Source of the DNA: Anaerolineae bacterium
GTDB taxonomy: Bacteria > Chloroflexota > Anaerolineae > Anaerolineales > UBA11579
Length of the DNA stretch: 64,000 nucleotides
Reading direction: 5' to 3'
Assembly (NCBI GenBank): GCA_004297445.1
Contig: SCUK01000045.1
Span: 1-64,000 of the forward strand
Below the pieces are notes generated by a model that was not told the DNA's origin, searched no databases, and worked only from the letters and a program-made list of their open reading frames with translations. Positions 8,217 through 17,213 of this stretch are shown here, in pieces (the stretch's first letter is position 1; each line of letters starts with the position of its first letter). A program made the position numbers and the translations under genes.

Positions 8217-8993
8217 TCACTCGCCTTTCCACTCCGCTTTGCGTTTTTCTGCGAAGGCCCGCATGCCTTCCTTCTGGTCGCGAGTGTCAAACAGGTCATA
8301 GAACGTGCGGCGTTCCTCGGCCAGGCCGTCTGTGAGCGACGATTCGAACGCATGGTTCACCATTTGTTTGGCGGCCTGCAGGGCCAGCGGCGCGCGTGCG
8401 GCGAGCTCTGCGGCCAGCGCCAGCGCTTCTTCGAGATAGCGTTCAGCGGGGACGACGTGGTTGGCGATGCCGAATTGCACGGCCTCCTGCGCGTTGAGTG
8501 TGCGGTTGTTGAGAACCATTTCCATCGCCAGCGTTTTGCCGACGGCGCGCGTGAGGCGCTGGGTGCCGCCCGCGCCGGGGATGACGCCCAGGTTGATTTC
8601 CGGCTGGCCGAATTTGGCGGTTTCGGAGGCGATGAGCATGTCGCAGGAGAGCGCCAGCTCGCTGCCGCCGCCCAGGCACCAGCCAGACACCGCGGCGATG
8701 ACCGGCTTGCGAATCTTCAGGATGCGGTCAAAAGGGGCGATGTGGTCGCGGGCGTGCATGTCGGCGGCGCTGGCATCCACCATTTCCTTGATGTCGGCGC
8801 CGGCGGCAAAGGCCTTCTCGTTGCCGGTCACCACCATCGCGCCGATGGCGGAGTTGCTGTCAAAGGCTTCCAGTGCGCTCATCAATTCCTCGATGAGCTG
8901 GGAGTTGATGGCGTTCATGGCTTCCGGCCGGTTCAGGCGCACAAGGCCGACGCGGCCGTGGGTTTCAACCAGGATGGTGTTGGGTTCGGTCAT
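8217..8993 (-). CDS. Enoyl-CoA hydratase (crotonase family)
   Basis: This 258-residue protein has the crotonase fold. AAGADIKEM forms the first oxyanion-hole segment, and GGGSELALSCD and QPEINLGVIPGAGG supply the two catalytic Glu positions of true hydratases. It would add water across trans-2-enoyl-CoA in fatty- or amino-acid degradation. It stands without other beta-oxidation genes, so its pathway is open. CGGAGAACGCC precedes the ATG. The product is likely cytoplasmic. Confidence 0.92.
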   Translation of the reverse strand: MTEPNTILVETHGRVGLVRLNRPEAMNAINSQLIEELMSALEAFDSNSAIGAMVVTGNEKAFAAGADIKEMVDASAADMHARDHIAPFDRILKIRKPVIAAVSGWCLGGGSELALSCDMLIASETAKFGQPEINLGVIPGAGGTQRLTRAVGKTLAMEMVLNNRTLNAQEAVQFGIANHVVPAERYLEEALALAAELAARAPLALQAAKQMVNHAFESSLTDGLAEERRTFYDLFDTRDQKEGMRAFAEKRKAEWKGE

Positions 8994-9163
8994 GGCGTTC
9001 TCCGGGAAGGACTGTGAAATCTGTTACTTGATTATACGGCATTGCCACCGCCTGCCCGGTATGCCAGCGATTAAAGACAGGAGCCGCCCTTTGGAGAGCG
9101 GCTCTTTCGTTCCAATCAGCCTGTGGAGGAGGAGGAGACAGGCTGAGGTTTTGTGAGGTTGGG

Positions 9164-9739
9164 TCAGGCGGTTGCGGGCTCGGCGAGGGGCTTGGTGCGC
9201 CAGGGGGTACCGAGCTTGCGCAGGAGGAAGTAGTCCAGGCCGATGTAGCCCGAGATCTTCCAGGCGAAGATGATGCCGAGAGCGATAACGAACAGCATCG
9301 GGTTGGTGCTGGCGGAGCCGGCCATCATGAAATTCCAGTTCATGAAAGCGCCGAAGAAGGCGGCGATGCCGGTGAAGGCGCCCAGGATGAGGGCGACGCC
9401 GATCAACGTCTCGCCATAGGCCACGAGCTTGGCAAACCAAGTGTAGGCCTGCATGTCCAGCATGAACTGGATGAAATTGCGGTACCAGTCGAACGCGATG
9501 GCCGGGCGGCCTTCAGCCGGGATGACGACGATGTTGGACCAGAAGCCCTTGAGGGCGTCGCCGGTCTGGGTCCAGGCCGGGTTGGTAATCTTGTGGTAGC
9601 CGGCGTCAATCCATTTGTAGCCGAGCCACAGGCGCAGGGCGAACCACAGCCAGGCCATCTTGGGGTTGCTGAACAGGGTGGTGGCGAAGGGGGGATCCTG
9701 AATCAGTTCGCCTTTGAAGGTGGTTACTTTGGTGTTCAT
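9164..9739 (-). CDS. DoxX/DoxD-like membrane protein
   Basis: This 191-residue protein has four hydrophobic segments: near 28-45, 100-120, 122-142 and 145-165. LWLGYKWIDAGYHKITNPAW near the N-terminus is the typical DoxX opening, with the second half AYGETLIGVALILG. DoxD is the small subunit of thiosulfate:quinone oxidoreductase in archaea, while most bacterial DoxX proteins have loosely defined redox or membrane roles. No DoxA partner is adjacent. AAAGGAG precedes the start. Confidence 0.8.
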   Translation of the reverse strand: MNTKVTTFKGELIQDPPFATTLFSNPKMAWLWFALRLWLGYKWIDAGYHKITNPAWTQTGDALKGFWSNIVVIPAEGRPAIAFDWYRNFIQFMLDMQAYTWFAKLVAYGETLIGVALILGAFTGIAAFFGAFMNWNFMMAGSASTNPMLFVIALGIIFAWKISGYIGLDYFLLRKLGTPWRTKPLAEPATA

Positions 9740-9847
9740 CGTATTTCTCCTTTGGCATCTCTGTGCGTTTTTTTGTGTTGCTCAATCTGGTTGAATTCTA
9801 CAGATTTAGTCCGAATACATTCAGGGGCGAATGTCCCATAATATGAC

Positions 9848-9875
9848 CTTATATGTCCTATTTCTATTGTGACAA
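9848..9875 (-). promoter_or_regulatory. Candidate promoter of the DoxX gene
   Basis: On the minus strand TTGTCA (9870-9875) and TATAAG (9848-9853) are 16 bp apart. The 252-bp gap 9740-9991 also holds three TGTCC direct repeats (near 9834, 9855 and 9877) that could be operator half-sites. On the plus strand TAGAAT (9954-9959) is a likely -10 box for the next gene. Confidence 0.4.
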
Positions 9876-9991
9876 TTGTCCCAAACTTCCAGAACCTATA
9901 GCTCCACCCTCTCTGGCCAATGCAACCCGGGCATTAATTCTGCGTAATACAGGTAGAATCAATGAAACTCTTTGGGAAAGAAGGACATGAG

Positions 9992-10378
9992 ATGAAATTT
10001 ATCCTGAGATTGGCTGTGAACGCGGTGGCGTTGTACGCCGCTGTGGCAATCGTGCCGGGCATCAGCCCGCAGAGCGCGGCGCCGGCTTCCTATATCTGGC
10101 TGGCGTTGATCTTTGCGCTGGTGAACACGATGGTGAAGCCGCTGGTCAATTTCCTGGCGTGCGGGGTTATCCTGCTCTCGCTGGGCCTGGCCACGCTGTT
10201 CATTAACACCGGGCTGTTCTACCTGGCTTCGTGGATCGGGACCCAGTTTGGCGTGGGCCTGACGATTGACGGGTTCTGGGCAGCGTTCCTCGGTGCGCTG
10301 GTGGTGAGCGTGATTTCGTTCGTGCTCAACATCTTCCTGCCGGACGAGAGCGGCCGCCGCCGCCGCAAGCAGGACTGA
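9992..10378 (+). CDS. Phage-holin-family-4 type membrane protein
   Basis: This 128-residue protein has four hydrophobic segments and matches the mycobacterial 4-TMS phage-holin family (YvlD-like): MKFILRLAVNAVALYAAVAI, ALIFALVNTMVKPLVNFLA, the segment around LLSLGLATLFINTGLFYLA, and a last helix before the basic tail SGRRRRKQD. These are usually housekeeping membrane proteins, not phage holins. The start at 9992 is preferred over 9962 because AAGGA sits 7 nt upstream and the -10 box TAGAAT (9954-9959) would put transcription start after 9962. Confidence 0.82.
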   Translation: MKFILRLAVNAVALYAAVAIVPGISPQSAAPASYIWLALIFALVNTMVKPLVNFLACGVILLSLGLATLFINTGLFYLASWIGTQFGVGLTIDGFWAAFLGALVVSVISFVLNIFLPDESGRRRRKQD

Positions 10379-10396
10379 GCGCGGATTGCTGAAAAC

Positions 10397-10431
10397 AAAG
10401 CAGGCTTCTCATTCGAGAAGCCTGCTTTTGA
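10397..10431. terminator. Bidirectional terminator
   Basis: AAAGCAGGCTTCTC (10397-10410) pairs with GAGAAGCCTGCTTT (10415-10428) around ATTC, with T- and A-runs on its two sides. It separates the holin-like gene from the convergent aminotransferase. The following 10445-10473 holds an AATTA-rich repeat also seen near 37461 and 42707. Confidence 0.88.
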
Positions 10432-10472
10432 TTCGGAAGCGATGGCAATTACCAATTGCCAATTACGAATTG

Positions 10473-11543
10473 CTACTTCTTCCCCATGAACTCCTCGAAC
10501 GCCGCGAGCAGGGTTTGCACATCGGCCAGCGTTAGTTCGCCCATGTGACCGATGCGGAAGGTGGTGTCCTTGATTTTGCCGTACCCGCCGGCAATGCGCG
10601 TATCGCGCTGCAGCAGGAAGGCCTTGAGCGCCGGCATGTCGATGCCCGGCGTGTTCATCAGGGTGGTGACGGTGTGGGAGCGGTAGCCCTCCGGGGCGTA
10701 CAGGCCGAAACCGTGTGCCACGGCCCAGCCGGCGGTGCAGTCGGCCATCGCCCTGTGGCGGGCGTAGCGGTTCTCCAGCCCTTCGGCCAGGATGCGGTCC
10801 ATCTGCAGGTCCAGCGCGTAGATGAGGCCAATGGCCGGCGTGGCGGGGGTGGTGTCCTTGAGGCGGTGGGTCTCGAGGCGCACGAAGTCGAAGTACCAGC
10901 CGCGGTTTTCCACGGTTTTGGCCTTCTCCATGGCGCGGTCGTTGATGGCCGCCAGTGAAAGTCCGGGGGGCAACGCCAGGCATTTCTGTGAACTGGTGAG
11001 CACGAAGTCAATGTCCCAGGCATCCATCTGCATCTCGGCGCCCGCCAGCGAGGATACGGCATCCACCAGAATCAGCGAGTCCGGGCTGGCTTCGCGGATG
11101 GCGGCGGCAATAGCGGCGGCCGGGTTCATCAGGCCGGTGCTGGTTTCGTTGTGGACAAAGGCGACCGCCTCATAGCCCTTGCCCTTGACGGCCTCCGCCA
11201 CCTGTTCCGGCAGGAGGGGGGCTTGCCAATCGATGTCCAGCAGGTCGGCGTCTTTGCCGTTGCTCACGGCCACATCGTGCCAGCGTTTGGCGAAAGCGCC
11301 ATTGGCGCATACCAGCATCTTCTTGTGAACAAAGTTGCGCACTGCGGCTTCGTGCAGGCCGCTGCCGGAAGCGGCGTTGAGCAGCACGCGGGACTGGGTG
11401 CCAAACAGGGCGCGGGACTTGTCCGCGGCGCGGTGGAAGATGGCTTCGAATTCCTTGGCGCGGTGCGGCAACATCGGGCGGCTTTGGGCGGCCATGATTT
11501 CAGGGGCGACATCCACCGGGCCCGGCACGAACATGGGTGACAT
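10473..11543 (-). CDS. Class-V aminotransferase (alanine-glyoxylate/serine type)
   Basis: The start at 11543 (356 residues) is preceded by GGAGGAAC and begins MSPMFVPGPVDVAPE, the normal opening for this family; an in-frame start 26 codons upstream lacks a ribosome site. The pyridoxal-phosphate Lys is in TSSQKCLALPPG, with an upstream Asp in LILVDAVSSLAG. Relatives transfer the amino group of alanine or serine to glyoxylate or act in purine degradation. PMLPHRAKEFEAI is the substrate-side segment. It is divergent from the TIR genes and likely a single-gene unit. Confidence 0.88.
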   Translation of the reverse strand: MSPMFVPGPVDVAPEIMAAQSRPMLPHRAKEFEAIFHRAADKSRALFGTQSRVLLNAASGSGLHEAAVRNFVHKKMLVCANGAFAKRWHDVAVSNGKDADLLDIDWQAPLLPEQVAEAVKGKGYEAVAFVHNETSTGLMNPAAAIAAAIREASPDSLILVDAVSSLAGAEMQMDAWDIDFVLTSSQKCLALPPGLSLAAINDRAMEKAKTVENRGWYFDFVRLETHRLKDTTPATPAIGLIYALDLQMDRILAEGLENRYARHRAMADCTAGWAVAHGFGLYAPEGYRSHTVTTLMNTPGIDMPALKAFLLQRDTRIAGGYGKIKDTTFRIGHMGELTLADVQTLLAAFEEFMGKK

Positions 11544-11701
11544 ACAGGTTCCTCCAGAATTGAACGGATTCGGCGTGATTCTAACAGGGAACGCCCGGCG
11601 ATTTGGCGGCTGCCCCGGCATTTATCTGCGGCAAAACAGCATGGGACGATTCGGGTATCCAGCTTAGAATAGCAAAATCTTTCAAGTGTGTGAGGAGCAC
11701 T

Positions 11702-13312
11702 ATGACGCCCAACATCTTTATCAGCTATTCGCGGCGCGAAGCCCCTTTCGTCACCGACCTGGTTGGCCGGTTGGAAGGAACGGGCTATCCGGTGTGGCTG
11801 GACTACCGCAGCATGGTGCCCGGCCGCCCCTGGGCCGAACAGATCGAGGAGGGCATCCGCGGTGCGGACGTTATCCTGCTGGTTGTATCGGATGCCGCCC
11901 TGCAATCCCAGTACGTGGAGAAAGAGTGGCGCAGCGTGCTGGAGTATGGCAAACGCGTCATCCTGATTTTGTTTGAGGCCAACGACCTGCCGACGGAGCT
12001 GGAAAAATTCGAATGGGTGGATTTCCGCGGGTCGTACAAGACGGCCCTGGCAGAGTTGGTCCGGCAGCTGGAACAGCCGGAACAGGAGGAATTCCCCATC
12101 CCGGAGACGGGGTTTAAGGTGCCGCGGTTTGTATGGGGGGCGTTCGCGCTGAGCCTGGTGGTAGCGCTGTTCAGCCTGCCGACCTTCTGGTGTGTGGTGA
12201 CCATCTGGTATCTGGCGCCGCTGCCCTACAGGATTCTTAAGCGCAATTTTGACTACTCGCGTGTGCAGGCCGCGTTGTTGTTTCTGCCGCTGGCGCAACT
12301 GGGAACTGTATTTCTCTTCCCAACGTCCTTCTGGTCCGGCGTATTTTTCGGGCTGGGTCTGCTGGCGTTTCCGTTGGCGGGGGCCATGTGGCTGGTGTTG
12401 CGCTCGCGTGGCATGCAGCGTTGGGGCAAACCCTCGGCATCCCGGCCGCCAAAAGTGCGGTCGGCGAACGTCTCGGATGCCGTGCCGCAGCCCACACGCT
12501 TCTTCATGGACTATGCGCCGCAAGACCGCGTGGCCGGGCGCAGAATTGCCGCCCGGCTGGAACGCCACGGGCATACCCCGGTTGAAACGCCGGGCGAGGC
12601 TGACGTGGTCTTGACGTTCATCTCGCGCTACAAGTCGGCCTCGGTTGCAGACCCGCAGCACAAGATGGTGATTCCCATCCTGCTGGACAATACGCAGGAG
12701 ATTGACGCCGACCTGCGCAAAGTGCAGTGGATTGATTTCCGGCGGGGTCTACGCAATCTGGATGCGCTGGCAATCCTGCTGTGCGAACCGCAGCGCCTGC
12801 TGAAGGCGCTGGGGCTGCCGCCCTCCAGCGACCAGACCTTCATGCCCCGGGCAGTTCAGATTCTGGTGTATATCCTCGCCGGGCTGGGCATCCTCTCGGT
12901 GGCGAACTGGGTTCCTTACCTGCTGTATTGGGTCGGGCAGTTTGTTTCCGCACAGGGGTTCCTGAACACGATGTTCTGGTTCATCGCCAGCCTCGGCCTT
13001 TATGTTGGGCTCATCGTGGCCGGGGTGCGCGCTCTGGGCGGGCGGCGCGGCTGGCTGGCTTCATTCCCGGGGGTGATAGGAGTGTTCGTCGCGCTGATGG
13101 TCCTGCTGTTCTACCAGATCGGGCAGGTTGCCACGCTGGAGGACAGCATCGGCACGGCGAGTGAGCAGGTCGGCGGCCTGACGGCCGTTATGACTCCCTT
13201 TATGCTGATGTGTGCCGCGTCTATGTTGCCACTGCTCCTGCTTTTCAACTTCGGCGACCTGCGCGCCTGGTTCCCTGCACTAAGTCTGCGGCTGCCCAAA
13301 CGTCGCGCCTGA
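11702..13312 (+). CDS. Membrane TIR-domain protein with second, degenerate TIR-like domain
   Basis: This 536-residue protein starts at 11702, with GAGGAG upstream. Residues 1-125 form a TIR_2-type domain: FISYSRREAPFV, VWLDYRSMVPGRPW and SDAALQSQYVEKEW, where Glu75 is the position of the catalytic NADase glutamate. Two pairs of hydrophobic helices follow (about 140-240), then a second TIR-like segment (about 263-361) that keeps MVIPILLDN and WIDFRRGLRNLDAL but lacks the catalytic motif, and finally four more helices. TIR domains signal or cleave NAD+ in immunity; coupling to membrane spans suggests sensing or pore action. The next gene is a tandem paralogue. Function is inferred. Confidence 0.8.
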   Translation: MTPNIFISYSRREAPFVTDLVGRLEGTGYPVWLDYRSMVPGRPWAEQIEEGIRGADVILLVVSDAALQSQYVEKEWRSVLEYGKRVILILFEANDLPTELEKFEWVDFRGSYKTALAELVRQLEQPEQEEFPIPETGFKVPRFVWGAFALSLVVALFSLPTFWCVVTIWYLAPLPYRILKRNFDYSRVQAALLFLPLAQLGTVFLFPTSFWSGVFFGLGLLAFPLAGAMWLVLRSRGMQRWGKPSASRPPKVRSANVSDAVPQPTRFFMDYAPQDRVAGRRIAARLERHGHTPVETPGEADVVLTFISRYKSASVADPQHKMVIPILLDNTQEIDADLRKVQWIDFRRGLRNLDALAILLCEPQRLLKALGLPPSSDQTFMPRAVQILVYILAGLGILSVANWVPYLLYWVGQFVSAQGFLNTMFWFIASLGLYVGLIVAGVRALGGRRGWLASFPGVIGVFVALMVLLFYQIGQVATLEDSIGTASEQVGGLTAVMTPFMLMCAASMLPLLLLFNFGDLRAWFPALSLRLPKRRA

Positions 13313-13327
13313 TTCTGGAGGAAGACC

Positions 13328-14926
13328 ATGAAACCAAAAATCTTTTTCAGTTATTCACGTCGCGAGGCGCCGTTCGTTAACGACCTCACCGACCAGCTGG
13401 AGGACAACGGCTATCCGGTGTGGCTGGACTACCGCAGTATGGCGCCCGGCAAGCCGTGGGCGGAACAGATCGAAGCCGGCATCCGCGAGTCGGATGTCAT
13501 CCTGCTGGTAGTGTCTGACGCGGCGATGGCCTCAAAGTGGGTGGAAAAAGAATGGCGCAGCATGTTGACCTACAACAAGCGGGTCATCCTGATTCTTTTT
13601 GAAGCCAACGCGCTGCCGCCGGAACTGGAAGGCTTTGAGTGGGTGGATTTTCGCGGCAATTACAAGAAGGCGCTGGCTGAATTGTTCAGCCAACTGGATA
13701 CGCCCCAGAAGGAAGAAACCAAGCCGCCCGCGCAGGGCTTCAAAGTGCCGGCCATCGTCTGGGCGGCGTTTGCCTTGAGTGTGCTGGTGGCGCTGTTCAG
13801 CCTGCCAACCATCTGGACGGTGATTACGGCGCTCTACCTGCTGCCCCTGCCCTATCGAATCCTCAAACGAGACTTTGACTACGCCCGCGTACAGGCTTCG
13901 CTGTTCCTGTTGCCGCTGGCGTTTCTGGTGACCTCCGACCTGTTCGCCACGGACGCGGAACTGGATTGGCTGATGTATGACCTGGCGTATCTCAGCGTCC
14001 TGCCAGCGGCTGCGTTGTGGCTGGTGTTGCGCTCGCGCGGCATGCAGCGCTGGGGCAAACCGGAGGCTTCGCGGCCCCGATTTGCCAACCCGGCCACGCC
14101 GCCCGAGGCGCCACCGCAGCCGGTGAAGTTCCTGGTGGAACACGCCCCCGAAGATGGGCGGGCGGCCAAAACGCTGGCGGCGGCGCTGGTGCGCCACGGC
14201 CATATGCCGGTGGAGGCTCATACCGGGGCTGATACGGTGCTGACGGTGGTGTCCACCTATAACAAGGTCACTGCGGCCGACCCGCAACGCAAGGTGGTGA
14301 TTCCGATCGTGCTGGACAACACCCTGGAGATTGACCCCAACCTGCAGAAGATGCAGTGGATTGACTTCCGCCGCGGGCTGACGAATCTGGACGCGCTGGC
14401 GAAATTGCTGTGTACGCCGACCGAGATGTTGAAGGCGCTGGGCATCATGCCCACCGGCAACCAGATGGTGATGCCGGCCGTGATGCAATACATGGTGTAC
14501 TTCCTGGGGCTGCTGGGACTGGCCAATGTGGCCGGGTGGGTGCCGTACTTCATTCAGTTCGCCGACGACATCGCCTACACGCCCGGGCTGGGCGGCATGC
14601 TGTTTTTGTTTGCGGTGCTGATGGCTGTATTCCTGTGGCTGGTGGTGGCGGCCATCCGCGCCCTGACCTCGCGCCGCGGGCGGCTGGCATCCATCTGGGG
14701 CATCGTGGCCGTGTTTGCGCTCCTGGGAATCATCCTGTTCATCCAGCTCGACACCTCCTTTGTGTTCGAGGAGATGATTGCCCTGGACCTTGACAACGAC
14801 ATGCGCGGGATGACCGGCGGAATCGGGTTTGAGCTGTATTCCTACGGTACGGTGGCGCTGGCGGTTTTCGCGTTCATCAAGCGCCAGGACCTGTTGCACT
14901 GGTTGCCGCTGCGCCGGAAGGCTTGA
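13328..14926 (+). CDS. Membrane TIR-domain protein, tandem paralogue
   Basis: This 532-residue protein is colinear with its upstream neighbour and begins 15 bp after it, with TGGAGGAAG before the ATG. It has the same order: N-terminal TIR with FFSYSRREAPFV and SDAAMASKWVEKEW (Glu75 conserved), four helices, a degenerate TIR-like domain containing VVIPIVLDN and WIDFRRGLTNLDAL, then four helices. The two copies probably arose by local duplication and may form a hetero-oligomer. Divergence is greatest in the first membrane block and the C-terminal tail. Whether either copy cleaves NAD+ is not shown by sequence alone. Confidence 0.8.
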   Translation: MKPKIFFSYSRREAPFVNDLTDQLEDNGYPVWLDYRSMAPGKPWAEQIEAGIRESDVILLVVSDAAMASKWVEKEWRSMLTYNKRVILILFEANALPPELEGFEWVDFRGNYKKALAELFSQLDTPQKEETKPPAQGFKVPAIVWAAFALSVLVALFSLPTIWTVITALYLLPLPYRILKRDFDYARVQASLFLLPLAFLVTSDLFATDAELDWLMYDLAYLSVLPAAALWLVLRSRGMQRWGKPEASRPRFANPATPPEAPPQPVKFLVEHAPEDGRAAKTLAAALVRHGHMPVEAHTGADTVLTVVSTYNKVTAADPQRKVVIPIVLDNTLEIDPNLQKMQWIDFRRGLTNLDALAKLLCTPTEMLKALGIMPTGNQMVMPAVMQYMVYFLGLLGLANVAGWVPYFIQFADDIAYTPGLGGMLFLFAVLMAVFLWLVVAAIRALTSRRGRLASIWGIVAVFALLGIILFIQLDTSFVFEEMIALDLDNDMRGMTGGIGFELYSYGTVALAVFAFIKRQDLLHWLPLRRKA

Positions 14927-14935
14927 CCGCCCGGC

Positions 14936-14947
14936 TATAATCTGCGG
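14936..14947 (+). promoter_or_regulatory. Leaderless-type -10 box of the peptidase gene
   Basis: TATAAT (14936-14941) lies exactly 6 nt before the ATG at 14948, so +1 would be the A of the start codon. No ribosome site and no clear -35 box are present. This suggests a leaderless mRNA independent of the TIR genes. Confidence 0.5.
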
Positions 14948-16603
14948 ATGGCTAATCGCAATCCCGCCCGGCTGGCGGCCTGCCTGCTGCTGGCCGGGCT
15001 TTCGCTCCTGCCGCAACAGCCTGCGGCTTCCGCCCCACTGTCTGAAAAATCGCTTGACCTTGGCGCACCTGCCGGCTATGAGTTGATGTTGCTGCCGGAG
15101 GACGGGCTGTATCCCGGCGAGAAAGCCAGTTTCATCCTGCTGCCGCCGCCGGACGCCGACTTGAACGAGACGGAGTTCACCGCCTCCCGCCGGCTGGATG
15201 GCGAACCAGTATTGCTGGGCGCGGCCACTTTTGGCGGGCATGGCATCGGGCGCTCGCAACGGGCCACGCTGCGCTGGGTCTGGAATACGGCCGGCCTGTC
15301 TGCCGGAAAATTTGTCCTGTATTTCCAACTGGCCCCGGAAGGTCCGGCGTGGTCCCAGGTGTTCACCCTGCGGCGTCCGGAGACGCAGCCGCCCGCCCAG
15401 CGGGATGCGGCCTGGGAAATGCTACAGACCGATTGCTGCATCTTGTACTACATGACGGGCACGGCCGGCCACCGCGACCTGGAAGACATGGCAGATACTG
15501 CCGACGCCCAGGCCGAAAGCGTGAGTGCGCGGATGGGTGTGGACTTTGCCGAGCCGGTGACGGTGGTGCTGTTGCCGCGTACCCTGGGGCATGGCGGGTT
15601 CGCCACCAGCGAAATCTACGTGTCTTACCTGGACCGCAATTACGCCGGCAGCGATTTCAGCATCGTGCTGCACCACGAAATGGTACACATCCTGGACCTG
15701 CGGCTGGGCGGTGAACTGCGCCCCTCGATGCTGGTGGAGGGACTGGCGACCTACCTGACCGGCGGGCACTTCAAGGCCGAGCCGTTGCTGCCGCGCGCCG
15801 CCGCTCTGCCGGAACTGGGCTGGTATGTGCCGCTGCGCCGCCTGACGGACAATTTCTATTTTGAGCAGCATGAGGTCGGCTATTTGCAGGCCGCGGCGCT
15901 CATTGAATACATGGTGGAGCGCTGGGGCTATGACGCGTTCGATGCCTTCTACCGCGATATCCACCCGGTTCCGGAGGGCAGCCAGAGCGATGCGCTGGAT
16001 GCCGCCCTGCAGGAGCACTTCGCCCTGACGCTGGATGACCTGGAAGTTGATTTCATGGCGCGCCTGGCGGCGGAAGAGGTCACCGCGGCCAACCGGGAAG
16101 ACGTGCGCCTGATGGTGATGCTGTTTGATACCGTGCGGCGTTACCAGCAGGTTGGTGACCCGAATGCCTATTTCCTGTCCGCCTGGCTGTTGTCGATCGA
16201 GGACATGCAGACGGAAGACATCACGGCCGATTATGCCCGCCATCCGAATTCACTGGAGAATCAGGCGCTGGAAGCGCTGCTGGCCGCGGCGGAAGATGCG
16301 CTGCGCCTGGGCAACACCGCGCGCGCCGAAGAGTTGCTGGCGGCGGTGAACGTTGTGCTGGCCGCGTTGGAATCGGGGAAACAACCGACTGCCGCAATGG
16401 CCGCCGACCCGCTGGCCGCGGATGCGCTGGCAGTGGTGCAGGCCCTGCACGCGCAGGGCTATGAAATCCAGAGCCTGGTCTTTGAGGCCGGGCGCGCCTG
16501 GGCGCATGCCACTCAGCCGCGGACGTCTCCGCTGCCGGCGCTGGTGATGGTGGAGTTGGTACGCGAGGGGGATGGCTGGGCGGTGGTGAGCGCCAACCGG
16601 TAG
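14948..16603 (+). CDS. Secreted gluzincin-type peptidase (peptidase MA-like)
   Basis: This 551-residue protein has a signal peptide (about 1-29, ending PAASA) and a zinc site HEMVH at 243-247, with a downstream Glu in MLVEGLATYL matching the gluzincin pattern HExxH...E of the MA-like family common in Chloroflexota. The N-terminal region (30-150) is probably a beta-sandwich domain; residues 380-551 are a helical tail. It would act outside the membrane. It follows the TIR pair by 21 bp but has its own -10 box, so co-function with them is uncertain. Its stop nearly meets that of convergent nadD. Confidence 0.8.
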   Translation: MANRNPARLAACLLLAGLSLLPQQPAASAPLSEKSLDLGAPAGYELMLLPEDGLYPGEKASFILLPPPDADLNETEFTASRRLDGEPVLLGAATFGGHGIGRSQRATLRWVWNTAGLSAGKFVLYFQLAPEGPAWSQVFTLRRPETQPPAQRDAAWEMLQTDCCILYYMTGTAGHRDLEDMADTADAQAESVSARMGVDFAEPVTVVLLPRTLGHGGFATSEIYVSYLDRNYAGSDFSIVLHHEMVHILDLRLGGELRPSMLVEGLATYLTGGHFKAEPLLPRAAALPELGWYVPLRRLTDNFYFEQHEVGYLQAAALIEYMVERWGYDAFDAFYRDIHPVPEGSQSDALDAALQEHFALTLDDLEVDFMARLAAEEVTAANREDVRLMVMLFDTVRRYQQVGDPNAYFLSAWLLSIEDMQTEDITADYARHPNSLENQALEALLAAAEDALRLGNTARAEELLAAVNVVLAALESGKQPTAAMAADPLAADALAVVQALHAQGYEIQSLVFEAGRAWAHATQPRTSPLPALVMVELVREGDGWAVVSANR

Positions 16604-16605
16604 GG

Positions 16606-17205
16606 TCAGCCGCGGTACAGGCCGCGGGTGTGTATCACGTCCAGGACTGGCGGGGAAAGATAATAGCGGTAGGGCCGGCCCTCGGCAATGCGGCGGCGAA
16701 TCTGGCGCGAGGAAATCTCCAGCAGCGGCGCATCAATGAATTGCACCTTGGAGCGACTGCCGGGCAACTTCTTTTCCAATGTGTCCAGGCTGACGCGCTG
16801 GTAAGGCCGGCGCATGACGCCCAAAATGTCGCAGGCTTCCACGAAATCATCGGCGCGACGCCAGGTGGGCAGGGCGCGCAGTGAGTCGCCGCCGAGCAGG
16901 AACGCCAGAGTGGCATCCGGGTATTGAGTGCGTACCTGGCGCACCGTATCGGCGCTGTAATGCGGGCCGGGGCGGTCCACCTCAATGCGTGAGAGTTCGA
17001 AACCGGGGTCGTCGTGGATGGCGGCTTCTATCATTGCCAGGCGGTCTTCCAGTGGGGCGATGAGATGGTCGCCTTTGTGCGGCGGGAGGGGGGTCAGAAC
17101 GAAGAGCAGGCGGTCCAGGTTCAATTGCGAGCGGGCTTCGGCGGCCAGAATCAGGTGGCCGAGGTGCGGGGGGTCAAAGGTGCCGCCGAAGATGCCGATG
17201 CGCAT
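16606..17205 (-). CDS. nadD: Nicotinate-nucleotide adenylyltransferase
   Basis: This 199-residue enzyme joins ATP and nicotinate mononucleotide to make deamido-NAD. GTFDPPHLGH (8-17) is the nucleotidyltransferase (T/H)xGH signature and ISSRQIRRRI near residue 170 is the second ATP-binding motif. The start at 17205 is chosen because MRIGIFGG is the usual family N-terminus; a start at 17226 would add seven residues and overlap obg. It lies 8 bp after obg, a common bacterial pairing. Confidence 0.93.
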   Translation of the reverse strand: MRIGIFGGTFDPPHLGHLILAAEARSQLNLDRLLFVLTPLPPHKGDHLIAPLEDRLAMIEAAIHDDPGFELSRIEVDRPGPHYSADTVRQVRTQYPDATLAFLLGGDSLRALPTWRRADDFVEACDILGVMRRPYQRVSLDTLEKKLPGSRSKVQFIDAPLLEISSRQIRRRIAEGRPYRYYLSPPVLDVIHTRGLYRG

Positions 17206-17213
17206 GGCGGCGG

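Noticed and set aside
13532-15328. 598-codon antisense frame across the second TIR gene and the peptidase gene
   Set aside because: It spans two well-supported genes in the opposite direction and has His/Arg/Gln-rich composition typical of shadow frames.
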